DNA of 64,000 bases from an uncultured Clostridia bacterium (GCA_947628085.1 CANQYM010000007.1:1-64000), one strand, 5' to 3'; numbered from the stretch's first letter, positions 33,938 to 43,651 are shown. The notes: generated by a model from the sequence alone, not told the origin. A program made the numbers and translations.

Positions 33938-35444
33938 TATTGACATTATTATAGAATGTGTAAAAAATAATCACATAGAAATACCAGCAAAAGTTCAAAA
34001 TAGAATAAATTACACATTACAAAACAAAACTAAAAAAGTAAATTATTTTAAAAGATTTGCTGTTGCAGTAGCCTCTTTATGCTGTGTTTTGCTGGGAAGT
34101 TTTGGAGTTTATGCAGTAACAGGGGGAACAATAGAAGGAATTCCAGCATTAGAATGGGTTGGAATTAGATTTTCAGATAAATATGTTGACTATAAAAAAC
34201 CGGTTGAAGGTCAAAAAATGGTTTTTGAAAATACAAGTGTTGAGCTTACATCAACTGTATGTAATGAAGGTTTAACAATATTAGAATTTGACTTAAAATT
34301 AAGTAATGAAGATAAAGAAAAATTGAAAATAGGCAAAAGTGTTGTTACAGAAGAGCAAGCAAAAGAACATGAAGAAGAAAAAAATAGATTAAAAAATAAA
34401 GTTTCACTTGAATTAAAAGCGAAAAAATATGCTCAAGAATCTAAAGATAATAAAGAATTAGATTATAATAGTATTGTTGTTTCAGAAAGTGAAATAAACG
34501 AAGAGTATGAGAAACAATTAGAAGAATTAGATAAGGGATATAAATGGAGAGAAAATACAACTTATATTCCAGTACTTTCACTTAATTATGATCAAAAAGG
34601 TGGACAATATAATTACAATATATTTGCTCCAAACACAGATTGGTATGCAAGTATTTTTATAGATGATGAACCATACTATATTAGAAACTTTGAAAAAGTA
34701 GAACAAGTTAATGAAAATGAATATAAGATTTATGTTTTGTATTTCATAAGTGATGAAATTTTAAATGGAAAAAATGAATTTAAAATAACTTTAAAAAACA
34801 ACAAATTATTAAATTTAGCAAATGCTACAAATACTTCTTGGAGAAATGATTGCCAAGGCTTTGCAAGAAATACAGATGCTCAAATGCTACGAGTAGAAGA
34901 TTCTTATATAATAGATTTACCAAACGATTTTACTGTTAATGTTTCTAAAGATGATATTTTAAAAGATAGTATTGTTATGGAAAATTTAAATATAAAATCT
35001 GAATTTAGAAATATTACGCAAACAGTTGAAAAGGTTGTTGTATCTCCAATTCAAACAATTGTAAGAATTAATCATTCAGCAAATAAGCAATCTTCGAAAG
35101 CTTTTGCAAATAAGTATGATGATCCAAACATAGAACATTTGCCTTATACTAGAGAGTATAAAGTTTATGATGATAAAGACCATGAGTTAGATTGTTTCTC
35201 TTCATTTAATAAAAGCACATTAATTTATTCTGATGGAACTAGAGAAGATTATGATACACATGATATACCAAATAAAAAATATGATAATGCAACCTGGGAA
35301 CAAATTGAATATTTGTTAATAGAAAATAGTGATACAAAATACTTAAAAATAGTTCCAGTAGAAAACATTGTAAATCCAGTAGATGGAGAAGACAAATTAA
35401 GAAGTGGATATGAAATGGAACCACTTATAATTAATTTAAAATAA
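33930..35444 (+). CDS. DUF4179-type anti-sigma-like membrane protein
   Basis: A 504-residue protein with a short cytoplasmic N-terminus (about 45 residues), one membrane helix (about 48-68) and a large extracytoplasmic part. The segment after the helix, GGTIEGIPALEWVGIRFSDKYVDYKKPV, fits the DUF4179 family, which usually pairs with ECF sigma factors. The layout suggests that the N-terminus holds the sigma factor at the membrane until an outside signal releases it; this is inference. GGAGG inside the end of the sigma gene gives coupled translation. Confidence 0.8.
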   Translation: MNNIDIIIECVKNNHIEIPAKVQNRINYTLQNKTKKVNYFKRFAVAVASLCCVLLGSFGVYAVTGGTIEGIPALEWVGIRFSDKYVDYKKPVEGQKMVFENTSVELTSTVCNEGLTILEFDLKLSNEDKEKLKIGKSVVTEEQAKEHEEEKNRLKNKVSLELKAKKYAQESKDNKELDYNSIVVSESEINEEYEKQLEELDKGYKWRENTTYIPVLSLNYDQKGGQYNYNIFAPNTDWYASIFIDDEPYYIRNFEKVEQVNENEYKIYVLYFISDEILNGKNEFKITLKNNKLLNLANATNTSWRNDCQGFARNTDAQMLRVEDSYIIDLPNDFTVNVSKDDILKDSIVMENLNIKSEFRNITQTVEKVVVSPIQTIVRINHSANKQSSKAFANKYDDPNIEHLPYTREYKVYDDKDHELDCFSSFNKSTLIYSDGTREDYDTHDIPNKKYDNATWEQIEYLLIENSDTKYLKIVPVENIVNPVDGEDKLRSGYEMEPLIINLK

Positions 35445-35503
35445 GTATATGAAATAACTTAAAGTATTATCGAAAAGCAAATAAAATTTGAAGGAGAAAA
35501 TTT

Positions 35504-36124
35504 ATGAAAAAAGCAATAATCGGTGTAATAGTAATAATTATAATAATTTTTGGATTATTATTTTTCCAAAAACCATTAAAAGAAAAATTTTTAAGTACAA
35601 ATAGTAATGAATTATCACAAGAAAACAACAATGAAAATACTGAACCAAATGCAATTAAATGTGAATATATAGTAGAAAGAAAAGAAATATCTACAAGTAA
35701 ACTTTATAGTATTGATGGGCATAGCTCATATTATGAAGTAGATTTAATGCAAAATGATATGATTTGGAATAATGAATGTGCTTTATATCATAAATTAATA
35801 ACTAATAAAGAAGATTATGATAAATATAACGAAAGAATAGAATTACCAGAAATTGATTTTAGTAAAAATTTTATTGTTGTTATATCAGATGAAAATTTAA
35901 AACAAGCAGATGAGGTAGATTTACTTATATATGAAGTAGTTGCAGATGATACAACAACACATATAAAAATGAGACAAAGAGAAAATCCAGTTGTTTACAC
36001 AGATGAAGGTTCATTAAGATCAAGTTCAGATGACAGAATTTATTATAGTGATAATAATGTTTTTTGGGCTGTTGTAGATAATTCTCAATTAAGAGATAAA
36101 GCAGATGTTACTATCGAGCATTAA
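35504..36124 (+). CDS. Membrane-anchored extracytoplasmic protein, unknown function
   Basis: A 206-residue protein with an N-terminal hydrophobic segment of Ile/Val (residues 4-23), an Asn/Glu-rich linker and an outside domain of about 150 residues. The part IDFSKNFIVVIS followed by a strand and VKMRQ-type strand resembles protease-complex-inhibitor-like (PrcB C-terminal) domains only loosely, so I make no assignment. No lipobox is seen. AAGGAG precedes the ATG. It lies 60 bp after the DUF4179 gene and may belong to the same sigma-controlled unit. Confidence 0.7.
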   Translation: MKKAIIGVIVIIIIIFGLLFFQKPLKEKFLSTNSNELSQENNNENTEPNAIKCEYIVERKEISTSKLYSIDGHSSYYEVDLMQNDMIWNNECALYHKLITNKEDYDKYNERIELPEIDFSKNFIVVISDENLKQADEVDLLIYEVVADDTTTHIKMRQRENPVVYTDEGSLRSSSDDRIYYSDNNVFWAVVDNSQLRDKADVTIEH

Positions 36125-36144
36125 AAATTATTTATAAAAAAGTA

Positions 36145-36258
36145 TTGACAAAAATGAGTTACAATTGTAAACTAATTATAAGATAAGTTACAAATGTAAC
36201 TCATTTATTTTATTCGAATAAAATTTAAAAGAGAGGAGAGTACAATTTTATAATTGTA
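36145..36258 (+). promoter_or_regulatory. blaI promoter with three BlaI-type operator palindromes
   Basis: TTGACA (36145-36150) and TAAACT (36168-36173) are spaced by 17 bp. Three palindromes built on TTACA/TGTAA surround and follow it: TTACAATTGTAA (36159-36170, in the spacer), AGTTACAAATGTAACT (36186-36201) and TACAATTTTATAATTGTA (36241-36258). BlaI/MecI repressors bind TACAnnTGTA-type sites, so autorepression of the operon is expected. Confidence 0.8.
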
Positions 36259-36269
36259 CGAAATATAAT

Positions 36270-36644
36270 ATGCAAGATAAATTTGATATAACAGATGCTG
36301 AATTAGAAATAATGCAAGTACTTTGGAGCAAAGGGGAAAGTACACTTACAGAAATTATAACAGAATTAAATAAAACTAAAGAAAGAAATAAAAATACTGT
36401 AAAAACATTACTATATAGATTAGTTGACAAAAACACAGTTAAATCTAAAAAAGCTACAAGTCAAGGATTTTTATATAGTGCAACAATTACAGAAAAGCAA
36501 TATTTAACTAAAGCAAATAAATCTTTTTTAAAAAAATTATATGAAGGAAGTGTAGAAAAACTTTTGCTAAACTTTGTTGAAGATAAAACAGTTTCAAAAG
36601 AAGAGCTAAAAAAATTAGTTGATATGTTAGAAAGTGAGGAATAA
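36270..36644 (+). CDS. BlaI/MecI-family transcriptional repressor
   Basis: A 124-residue winged-helix repressor. ITDAELEIMQVLWSKGESTLTEI is the typical family N-terminus, followed by KNTVKTLLYRLVDKNTV (recognition helix) and GFLYSATIT (wing); the C-terminal part dimerises. In the known systems a signal-activated M56 protease cleaves the repressor in its dimerisation arm. It is 2 nt upstream of the M56 protein gene. Three matching operators lie in its own promoter. No beta-lactamase is present, so the signal may be other than beta-lactam. Confidence 0.93.
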   Translation: MQDKFDITDAELEIMQVLWSKGESTLTEIITELNKTKERNKNTVKTLLYRLVDKNTVKSKKATSQGFLYSATITEKQYLTKANKSFLKKLYEGSVEKLLLNFVEDKTVSKEELKKLVDMLESEE

Positions 36645-36646
36645 AT

Positions 36647-38839
36647 ATGTTCCAAGAAATTTTAAGTAAAATATATTTTATTTCACCTCTATTTTACAAA
36701 GTACTATATATGACAATAGTTGGAAGTTTAGTAGGAATAATAGTTTATTTTATAAGAAATTTATTTGATAAAAAAATATCTGGAAAGTGGAAATGTATAA
36801 TGTGGTGCATAGTTTTACTTGTTTTAGTCCTTCCTATCAGATTTGAAATAAAAACTAATAAATTAACTATGCAAAACACTGTGGTAGATAAAATAGAAGA
36901 AATAAAATACATACCAAGCACTTTAGTAGAAACAAATGAATTTAATGATTCCAGCAATGTAGAAGCAAATGAAAATTTAGATATTCAAAAAGAAGAAAAC
37001 AACGATTTTATAGAAAATCAAGATGTTGCTGAAACACAAGAAAATATTGATAAAGATTATGCTAAAATTAATCTTAAAAATATAGTTCTAAATTATATTT
37101 TGCCAAGCATTTGGCTTGTTGGAGTTATTGCATTTATTTTAACATTTTTAAGTGGTATAAGAAAAATAAATAAGAAAAATTTAAGAAGAGAATATAGAGA
37201 TGAGCGATTAAGCAGTATTTTAGAAAAATGTAAAGCAGATTTAGAAATTAAAAGAAAAATAAAAATAATTTTACAAGATTATAAAAAAGTTCCAAGTATA
37301 TTTGGAATATTTAATCCTGTAATATTAATAAAAAAAGATTTATTAAATGAAAGTGATGAAACAATACAATATATTTTTCTACATGAATTATCACATTATA
37401 AAAGAAAAGATATTTTATTTAATTTTTGCTTGTTATTGGTTTTGTCAATTCATTGGTTTAATCCAATTGTGTGGTTTTTATTTAAAAAAATTAGACAAGA
37501 TATGGAAATTGGAGCAGATGAATTGGCTTCAAAGAAACTAAATAAAGAAGAGAAAAAACAATATGGAATGGTTTTAATAAATTTATTAAGAAATAGTATG
37601 CAAGAAAACTATACAGCAAGTATGCTTTGTATGTCTGACACAGGCAAAAATATGGAAAGGAGAATACTTATGATAAAAGGAAAAACTAAAAGTATTGTCT
37701 TAAGTGTATTAGTTGTGGTTATAGTTTTTGGAATAATTGCAGGTTTTGTATTTGTAAAAACAAGTAATACATCACAAAATGCAGATGCATTAGAAAATAA
37801 TTCGGAAGAAAATCAAGAACAAAATGAAGAAGTAACAAATGAAGAAACAATAAATGAAACTAAAGTGATAGAAGAATCTAATAATGAAAATAATAATTCT
37901 AAAACTCAAAGCAATAAAATAACAAAAGTAGGAAATTTATCTTTAAATTTAACAGGATGTGAGTTCTTTTCAGAAGGACTTGCATGGGTGGCAGATGATA
38001 ATAATAATGGACTTTATATAGATAAAGAAGGAAATAGAATTATAGAAGGAAATAATGGAGCAATAGGAACTACTTTTAGAAATGGACTTGCACGTGCAGT
38101 TAAAGATATAGGAAATAATAGCAATCATATTTATAAATATGGATTTATTAATAAAAATGGAGAGATTGCAATAGATTTTATTTATGATAGCGCTTTTGAT
38201 TTTTTAGATGGACTAGCTCCAGTGGAAAAAGATGGAAAAGCAGGTTTTATTGATACAAAAGGAAATTGGGTATTAGATGCACTAGAAGAAAAAATTCCAA
38301 ATTATTTTTCAGAAGGATTATGTGGAACATTTAAGAATAATAAATATGGATTTATAGATAAACAAGGAAATACTGTTATAGATTTTATATATAATACAGG
38401 CTCAATGTTTCATGAAGGATTAGCATGGGTTGAAAAAGATGGAAAATATTATTATATAGATAAAGAAGGAAATATTGTTATTGATATAAGTACTATTCCA
38501 GGAATAGAAACAGGAAAATCTGAAGAAAGTTATCCAAATGTTTTTTCAGATGGGTTGGCACTAATTCGTAGAAATGGAAAATATGCTTATATAGATAAAA
38601 CAGGAAATGTTGTTTTAGAAAGTCCGTATTCAAAGGCTGGAAGTTTTTCAGAAGGGTTTGCTTGGTCATATAAAGATGGCAAATATGGTTTTATAGATAA
38701 GCAAGGAAATGTTGCTGTTGATTTTGAATATGATAGTATTCAAAGTGATTTTTCTGAAGGACTTGCCGGAGTTGAAAAAAATGGAAAATGTGGATATGTA
38801 AATTATGATGGAACAGTTATAATAGGAAATTTAAAATAA
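36647..38839 (+). CDS. BlaR1-like M56 membrane metallopeptidase fused to WG repeats
   Basis: A 730-residue protein. Membrane helices at about 20-37, 50-67 and 143-165 precede the M56 zinc protease site HELSH (residues 246-250) in a cytoplasmic loop, then a further helix at about 344-369. In place of the penicillin-binding sensor of BlaR1, the outside part has an Asn/Glu-rich linker (375-425) and about eight WG repeats (YGFIDKQGNxVIDF pattern) to the C-terminus. It most likely senses a wall or surface ligand through these repeats and cleaves the BlaI-type repressor encoded just upstream. A terminator follows. Confidence 0.85.
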   Translation: MFQEILSKIYFISPLFYKVLYMTIVGSLVGIIVYFIRNLFDKKISGKWKCIMWCIVLLVLVLPIRFEIKTNKLTMQNTVVDKIEEIKYIPSTLVETNEFNDSSNVEANENLDIQKEENNDFIENQDVAETQENIDKDYAKINLKNIVLNYILPSIWLVGVIAFILTFLSGIRKINKKNLRREYRDERLSSILEKCKADLEIKRKIKIILQDYKKVPSIFGIFNPVILIKKDLLNESDETIQYIFLHELSHYKRKDILFNFCLLLVLSIHWFNPIVWFLFKKIRQDMEIGADELASKKLNKEEKKQYGMVLINLLRNSMQENYTASMLCMSDTGKNMERRILMIKGKTKSIVLSVLVVVIVFGIIAGFVFVKTSNTSQNADALENNSEENQEQNEEVTNEETINETKVIEESNNENNNSKTQSNKITKVGNLSLNLTGCEFFSEGLAWVADDNNNGLYIDKEGNRIIEGNNGAIGTTFRNGLARAVKDIGNNSNHIYKYGFINKNGEIAIDFIYDSAFDFLDGLAPVEKDGKAGFIDTKGNWVLDALEEKIPNYFSEGLCGTFKNNKYGFIDKQGNTVIDFIYNTGSMFHEGLAWVEKDGKYYYIDKEGNIVIDISTIPGIETGKSEESYPNVFSDGLALIRRNGKYAYIDKTGNVVLESPYSKAGSFSEGFAWSYKDGKYGFIDKQGNVAVDFEYDSIQSDFSEGLAGVEKNGKCGYVNYDGTVIIGNLK

Positions 38840-38856
38840 AAATTTTTATAAAAAAA

Positions 38857-38886
38857 TACCTTGTATAAAAATACAAGGTATTTTTG
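38857..38886. terminator. Bidirectional terminator between the M56 gene and tRNAs
   Basis: ATACCTTGTAT pairs with ATACAAGGTAT and ends in TTTTT on the plus strand; on the minus strand it lies just after tRNA-Gln, so it can end both transcripts. Confidence 0.85.
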
Positions 38887-38959
38887 GCTGGGCTGGCTAG
38901 ATTCGAACTAGCGCGTGCCAGAGTCAAAGTCTGGTGCCTTACCACTTGGCTACAGCCCA
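38885..38959 (-). tRNA. tRNA-Gln (UUG)
   Basis: A full cloverleaf on the minus strand. The acceptor TGGGCTG pairs with CAGCCCA, the anticodon loop CTTTGAC carries TTG, and the T arm is CTAGTTCGAATCTAG. The 3' CCA is encoded (38885-38887). It follows tRNA-His in the same minus-strand unit. Confidence 0.95.
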
Positions 38960-38973
38960 ATATTAAATTTAAG

Positions 38974-39051
38974 TGGGGTGGAAGATGGGACTCGAACCCA
39001 CGGTCTTCAGTGCCACAAACTGACGCGTTAACCAACTACGCTACATCCACC
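38974..39051 (-). tRNA. tRNA-His (GUG)
   Basis: Cloverleaf on the minus strand with anticodon GTG in the loop TTGTGGC, D arm GCGT...ACGC, and T loop TTCGAGT. The extra G at position -1 characteristic of tRNA-His is present (39051), opposite C73, and CCA is encoded. The acceptor stem has a T-T mismatch at pair 6-67. It is the first gene of the two-tRNA unit. Confidence 0.93.
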
Positions 39052-39081
39052 ATATATTAGGTGTTTTCACAACGCTATTTT

Positions 39082-39110
39082 ATTTTAAAACAAAATTAGC
39101 TATTTGTCAA
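39082..39110 (-). promoter_or_regulatory. Sigma-A promoter of the tRNA-His/tRNA-Gln unit
   Basis: On the minus strand TTGACA (39110-39105) and TAAAAT (39087-39082) are separated by 17 bp. Confidence 0.75.
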
Positions 39111-39204
39111 TGTTTTTTAAGAAAAATAAAAATTACATTTTATTAAAAACAATTTTATGGTATACTAATATTATAATTTTCTATGAAATGAGGAAAAGCT
39201 AAAC

Positions 39205-40266
39205 GTGTCTAGTATTTTAGAAAAAATTGCTATAAATAAAAGAAATATCATAATAGCAATAATTGCTTTAATATTAATAACTTTTTGTATTATATTAATT
39301 TCAAAAATATATGCTTATATAAGAGATAACGTAGATGTTTCAAATGCTATTCATGGTGTTATTATAGAAGAAAATGTAGTTTTTTATAGAAGTCCAAAAG
39401 AATCAAAATGGCGAGATATAAGAAATTTTGATTTGGGCGAATTTGTATATGTTTTGGAAACCAGAATAGATAAAAACGGAAAAGAATGGTATAAAGTAAA
39501 AGCAAAAGATAGAGTTGGATATGTTTTAAAAGAAAAAGTAGATAACTTTAAATTTTCTGATGAAAATAAAAGAGTTTTAATGTCTGATGTTTCAAAGTTT
39601 AACATAATTTATAAGCACTTTAAAAATTCAGGAGAATATGCAGCATTTTTACTAAATAGTAATATGAATTATGCATATATAAGAATAGGTGGAAGAGGGT
39701 ATGGAGAAGAAGGAAACTTCTATACAGACCCTAACTATAAGCTATTCATAGAAGCTTGTGAATATTTAAGAATGCCTTATGGATTTTACTATATAGATGA
39801 AGCAATAACTTTGGAAGAATTAGATGAAGAAGTTGAATTTGTTAAAAAAATATTAGATAAAAATAAAAGTTCTTTATGTTCTTTGCCACTAGTTATTGAT
39901 GTTGAAGACCATGAAGGAGAGGGTAGAGCAGATGAAATTTGGGAAGAAAGAGCAAGCCTTGTTTCAGAACTTGTAAATAAATTTAAAGAAAAAAATATAG
40001 AAACATTAATTTATAGTAATGCAAAAATTGCAAATGAATATCTATATACTATAGATTCTAAATTTTGGATAGCATATTATACTTTAGAAAATAAAATACC
40101 AGATTATTGGTATACAAATACAGATCAAGAGCCAGTGGAAAATGTAGAGTTTATGAATAAAGTAGTAGCTTGGCAATTTACAGAAAGTGGTGCTGGAGAA
40201 GAAATAGAAAAAAAGGTAGATGCAAGTTTAGTAGATAATTCTTATTTTAAAAAATTTGTGAAATAA
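39205..40266 (+). CDS. Membrane-anchored GH25 lysozyme-family protein with SH3-like domain
   Basis: A 353-residue protein. Residues 12-34 form a signal anchor. A small SH3-like domain (about 50-120: FYRSPKE, FDLGEFVYVLE, WYKVKAKDRVGYV) is followed by a glycoside hydrolase 25 domain with DVSKFN, YIRIGGRGYG, PYGFYY and VIDVEDHEG, the last with the acidic active-site residues. It should cleave peptidoglycan glycan strands at the outer membrane face. It starts at GTG with AGGA about 12 nt upstream; a TATACT -10 with TG upstream lies at 39161. The D,D-carboxypeptidase gene follows after 15 bp. Confidence 0.85.
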   Translation: MSSILEKIAINKRNIIIAIIALILITFCIILISKIYAYIRDNVDVSNAIHGVIIEENVVFYRSPKESKWRDIRNFDLGEFVYVLETRIDKNGKEWYKVKAKDRVGYVLKEKVDNFKFSDENKRVLMSDVSKFNIIYKHFKNSGEYAAFLLNSNMNYAYIRIGGRGYGEEGNFYTDPNYKLFIEACEYLRMPYGFYYIDEAITLEELDEEVEFVKKILDKNKSSLCSLPLVIDVEDHEGEGRADEIWEERASLVSELVNKFKEKNIETLIYSNAKIANEYLYTIDSKFWIAYYTLENKIPDYWYTNTDQEPVENVEFMNKVVAWQFTESGAGEEIEKKVDASLVDNSYFKKFVK

Positions 40267-40281
40267 TTAACTGGGGGAAGA

Positions 40282-41475
40282 ATGAGACTAAAAAAAATTA
40301 AAATTCTAATTTTTAATTTTATAATTTTACAGCTTTTATTTTTTAATATATGTTTTGCATATGAAATTCCAAATGAACGAATAAAGGTTGTGTTAAATGA
40401 GAATGATAAAATTCTTAATCATATTGAAGAAGAGCCAGAAGTTAAAATATATTCTGAATCAGCTATATTAATAGAAAAAAGAACAGGAAAAATACTTTAT
40501 GAAAAAAATATTCATGATAAAAAGTATCCTGCAAGTACAACAAAAATATTAACAGCAATTATAGCTCTAGAAAATTGTGATTTAAACGAAACTCAAACTG
40601 CAAGTGCAGAAGCAATTAATTCGGTAAAATCTGGGTATTCAACAGCCAATATTCAAATTGGTGAAACATTTACAATAGGAGAACTTCTAGATGTTATGAT
40701 GATACATTCTGCAAATGAAGCGGCAAACATAATTGCAGAACACATATCTGGAAGCATACCAGAATTTGCAAAGTTAATGAATGAAAGGGCAAAAGAATTA
40801 GGTTGTTTTGATTCAAATTTTGTAAATCCAAATGGAATGCATGACGAAAATCATTATTCAACTGCTTATGACTTAGCGCAAATTGCAAGACACTGTATGA
40901 AAAATGAAAAGTTTAGAGAAATAGTAACGAAAATGGAATGTAGCCTTCCAACAACAGATTTATGGCAGGAAGAGAGAGTATTTAAAAACACAAATAGCTT
41001 AATGCTTTCAGACAATAGATACTATTATCCATACTGTAATGGAATTAAAACTGGATTTACAACACCAGCTAAAAACTGTTTAATTGCAAGTAGTAATAAA
41101 GACGGATTTGAAGTAATATCTGTTATTTTACATGCAGAATCAACAGAAGATGGATTAAGTGCAAGATATTTAGATACAATAAATTTATTTGAATATGGAT
41201 ATAATCATTACAACATAAATGACATTTTGGAAGAATATGATTTAATAGAATATAATAGTGATGGGCAAAAAAATAAAAGCATGATAGGAACGGTTTTTGA
41301 TAATGGTATAAGAAAAGATAAAAATAATAAATCTAATTTAGATAATTGGATAAAAATTATTTCTGGTATTTTAATTATTCTGTTAATTGTTCTATATTAT
41401 GTGTTACAAAAAGTTTTAAAAGCCAAAAGATTAAAGTTATTAGCTAGCAGAAATTATAAAAATACATTACTTTAA
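40282..41475 (+). CDS. D-alanyl-D-alanine carboxypeptidase (DacF/PBP5 type)
   Basis: A 397-residue penicillin-binding protein that trims stem peptides of peptidoglycan. The signal peptide is at residues 1-30. The active-site motifs are STTK (85-88), SAN (143-145) and KTG (256-258). A C-terminal membrane helix (about 358-378) with a basic tail anchors it, in place of the amphipathic helix of PBP5. The C-terminal beta-domain usual in PBP5 seems very short or missing. It pairs with the GH25 gene upstream and convergently meets the LTA-synthase-like gene at a shared terminator. Confidence 0.93.
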   Translation: MRLKKIKILIFNFIILQLLFFNICFAYEIPNERIKVVLNENDKILNHIEEEPEVKIYSESAILIEKRTGKILYEKNIHDKKYPASTTKILTAIIALENCDLNETQTASAEAINSVKSGYSTANIQIGETFTIGELLDVMMIHSANEAANIIAEHISGSIPEFAKLMNERAKELGCFDSNFVNPNGMHDENHYSTAYDLAQIARHCMKNEKFREIVTKMECSLPTTDLWQEERVFKNTNSLMLSDNRYYYPYCNGIKTGFTTPAKNCLIASSNKDGFEVISVILHAESTEDGLSARYLDTINLFEYGYNHYNINDILEEYDLIEYNSDGQKNKSMIGTVFDNGIRKDKNNKSNLDNWIKIISGILIILLIVLYYVLQKVLKAKRLKLLASRNYKNTLL

Positions 41476-41478
41476 TTA

Positions 41479-41522
41479 TAAAAAATAGAGATTGAACAAA
41501 AATTCAAATCTCTATTTTTTAT
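41479..41522. terminator. Bidirectional terminator between convergent wall genes
   Basis: AAATAGAGATT-GAA pairs with TTC-AAATCTCTATTT and is flanked by A- and T-runs, so it works for both strands. Confidence 0.8.
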
Positions 41523-41567
41523 TTTATCACAATATTCTTTCTATTATAAATATTAAAATTAAAAGTT

Positions 41568-43439
41568 TTATTTTTCTGAATCGGTTTGATTTGGAACTTC
41601 AAATAGTGTAGTTAATTTATTCTTTTTATCAAACATATTGTTAAATTGTAGATAATGATAATTTTCTATTAATTCAGAATAATCAGTTTGTTCTGAAAAG
41701 TCATGATATAAACCAGTTTTATCCATATAGCCATTTCCAGTAATAATAGGTATTTCAGCTCTTAATTCATCAAGAAATTCTAGGTAAGGTGTTTTTTGTA
41801 AGTTTGCAACGTCAAGAAGTAAAGAAGCCAAATAATTAGCACTAATATCTGTTATATCTTTATATTTTTCAGTATCAATATCATAATTTGCCCAAATTAT
41901 AAAAGGTGTAATATATTTTTTCTCAATAGCTTCTTTTGAAGTTGGATCTGCATAACTTTTTGAAAGAAGAGAATCGTAAAATTCATCTTCAACATAAGGT
42001 TGATGATCTCCAAAAAGCAAAATTATTGTAGGTTCTTCTTGATTTGAAAAATAATTAATTAAGTATTCTAAAGAACTATCTGCAATTTTTAAAAGAGATA
42101 AATACTGATTTAACTTAGGATAGATTCCATTTTCAGCAATTACAGAGCTTTGAAAGTTTTCATCTGTGTAACTGCCATGATTCTGCATTGTTAAAGTAAA
42201 GTTAAACATTTTTTCATCATCTTTTTTATTTTCATATATGTCTATAATGTTTTTATATGTACTTAAATCACTAGGATATTCTCTAATATAGTCTAAATCT
42301 TTAAGTGTGTTTATATGAAGAAAAGTATTAAATCCAAGTCTAGGATATGCTAAATTTCTATTATATCCTTGTGGGTAGTAACAATGTATTGCGGTTGTGT
42401 TATAGCCTTGCTCTTTTAAAATTGATGCAAGTGAATAAGATTTTCTTAAAACATATTGTTGATAAGGAACAGTTCTTTTAGGAACAAATGCCATAGAATT
42501 TGAAGTTAAAAATTCCCATTCACTGTTAGGTGTTGTTGCTCCAAAAATAGATACATGAAGATTTCCTTTTATAGTGTTTTCAGATAGAGAATTAAAGAAT
42601 GGTAAATATTCTGTGTTTGTAGAAAAATCTCCTATTCTTTTAAGCTCTGCAAAAGATTCATTCATTATTGCAATAATATTTGGATACTCAAAATCTTCTT
42701 CGTGCTCCACGATTGGAACTTCTATTGTTTTAGATAAATCACTTACAGAATTTATATCGTATCCTTCAGGAGTATGTATTATAAGATTTCTAGATTGCTT
42801 AAAAAGACTAGCAATTAAGCCATTATTATGGTATTCCTCTTTAGGATCCCAATTTTCGTCTAATTTAAATATTTCTATCATATTTGTAAAGTAAAATGCA
42901 TAAGTAAATATTACTATAATAACTAGTACAGAAATTCTATAAATAATTTTAAATTTATTATTTTTAAAACTTGTAAAATTAACTTTTTTCAAAATTAAGA
43001 ATGCAAGAAGGAAAAATATTATTCCTAAAATTAGCTTAAAAGATATGTGAAAAGTAAATGTTGGTAAAACAGTTAGGGCAACATTTAATGAAAAAATATC
43101 CCATGGAACTAAAGGAGTGCCTCTAAAAGCTGTTAAAAAGTGATTTACAAAGCCTACTATAAAAGTAAGAATTGTAGTAACATATAAACTAATTTTAATT
43201 TTTCCAGTAATAACATAAATAAATCCAATGATTAAATAAATAAGTAGAAAATTCAAAATCATTCTTCTATATTCAAAAATAAATTTTCCATTTGAAAAAA
43301 ATTCGCTATATATGTAAATTAGAAGAGGTACAACAATTAAAGTAATAATTTTTTTAATAGTGTCTTTACTAATTTTTATATTAAATTTTTTAAAATATTT
43401 TGCAAGCTTTTCTTTAATAATTTGTAGTTTATTTGACAT
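41568..43439 (-). CDS. LTA synthase-family (sulfatase-fold) membrane protein
   Basis: A 623-residue protein with about five membrane helices in the first 190 residues, then a linker and an extracytoplasmic sulfatase-fold domain. NIIAIMNESFAELKRIG holds the first metal glutamate, FGATTPNSEWEFLT the candidate catalytic threonine, and LLFGDHQPYVEDEFY the C-terminal metal site. It belongs with phosphoglycerol transferases such as LtaS and MdoB, which build lipoteichoic acid or similar polymers. The start is moved 168 nt inside the longest frame, to the ATG preceded by AAAGGGG; the upstream residues are Cys- and Phe-rich and not conserved-looking. Confidence 0.88.
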   Translation of the reverse strand: MSNKLQIIKEKLAKYFKKFNIKISKDTIKKIITLIVVPLLIYIYSEFFSNGKFIFEYRRMILNFLLIYLIIGFIYVITGKIKISLYVTTILTFIVGFVNHFLTAFRGTPLVPWDIFSLNVALTVLPTFTFHISFKLILGIIFFLLAFLILKKVNFTSFKNNKFKIIYRISVLVIIVIFTYAFYFTNMIEIFKLDENWDPKEEYHNNGLIASLFKQSRNLIIHTPEGYDINSVSDLSKTIEVPIVEHEEDFEYPNIIAIMNESFAELKRIGDFSTNTEYLPFFNSLSENTIKGNLHVSIFGATTPNSEWEFLTSNSMAFVPKRTVPYQQYVLRKSYSLASILKEQGYNTTAIHCYYPQGYNRNLAYPRLGFNTFLHINTLKDLDYIREYPSDLSTYKNIIDIYENKKDDEKMFNFTLTMQNHGSYTDENFQSSVIAENGIYPKLNQYLSLLKIADSSLEYLINYFSNQEEPTIILLFGDHQPYVEDEFYDSLLSKSYADPTSKEAIEKKYITPFIIWANYDIDTEKYKDITDISANYLASLLLDVANLQKTPYLEFLDELRAEIPIITGNGYMDKTGLYHDFSEQTDYSELIENYHYLQFNNMFDKKNKLTTLFEVPNQTDSEK

Positions 43440-43651
43440 TTTATTTCCCCTTTTAAAATTAGCTTGTAAATAAATTACATTTCTATTAAAATAATATAAC
43501 ATAAATTTTAATAAAAGTGAAGTAAAAAAGTTTTTAATTTTAAAAACTTTAAAACACGTGAAACATATGGTTTTAAAGACTTTTACTAATAAAAAGCAAG
43601 TGCACATAAAGAATTTATATAAATAAAAATGTAATCATTTTGAAAAAATTC

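Noticed and set aside
38817..39035. 72-codon minus-strand frame
   Set aside because: It overlaps tRNA-Gln, tRNA-His and the terminator; it is a by-product of the tRNA sequences.
43440..43607. 56-residue N-terminal extension of the LTA-synthase-like protein
   Set aside because: AAAGGGG sits directly before the ATG at 43439, and the extension is Cys/Phe-rich AT-derived sequence in the promoter region.
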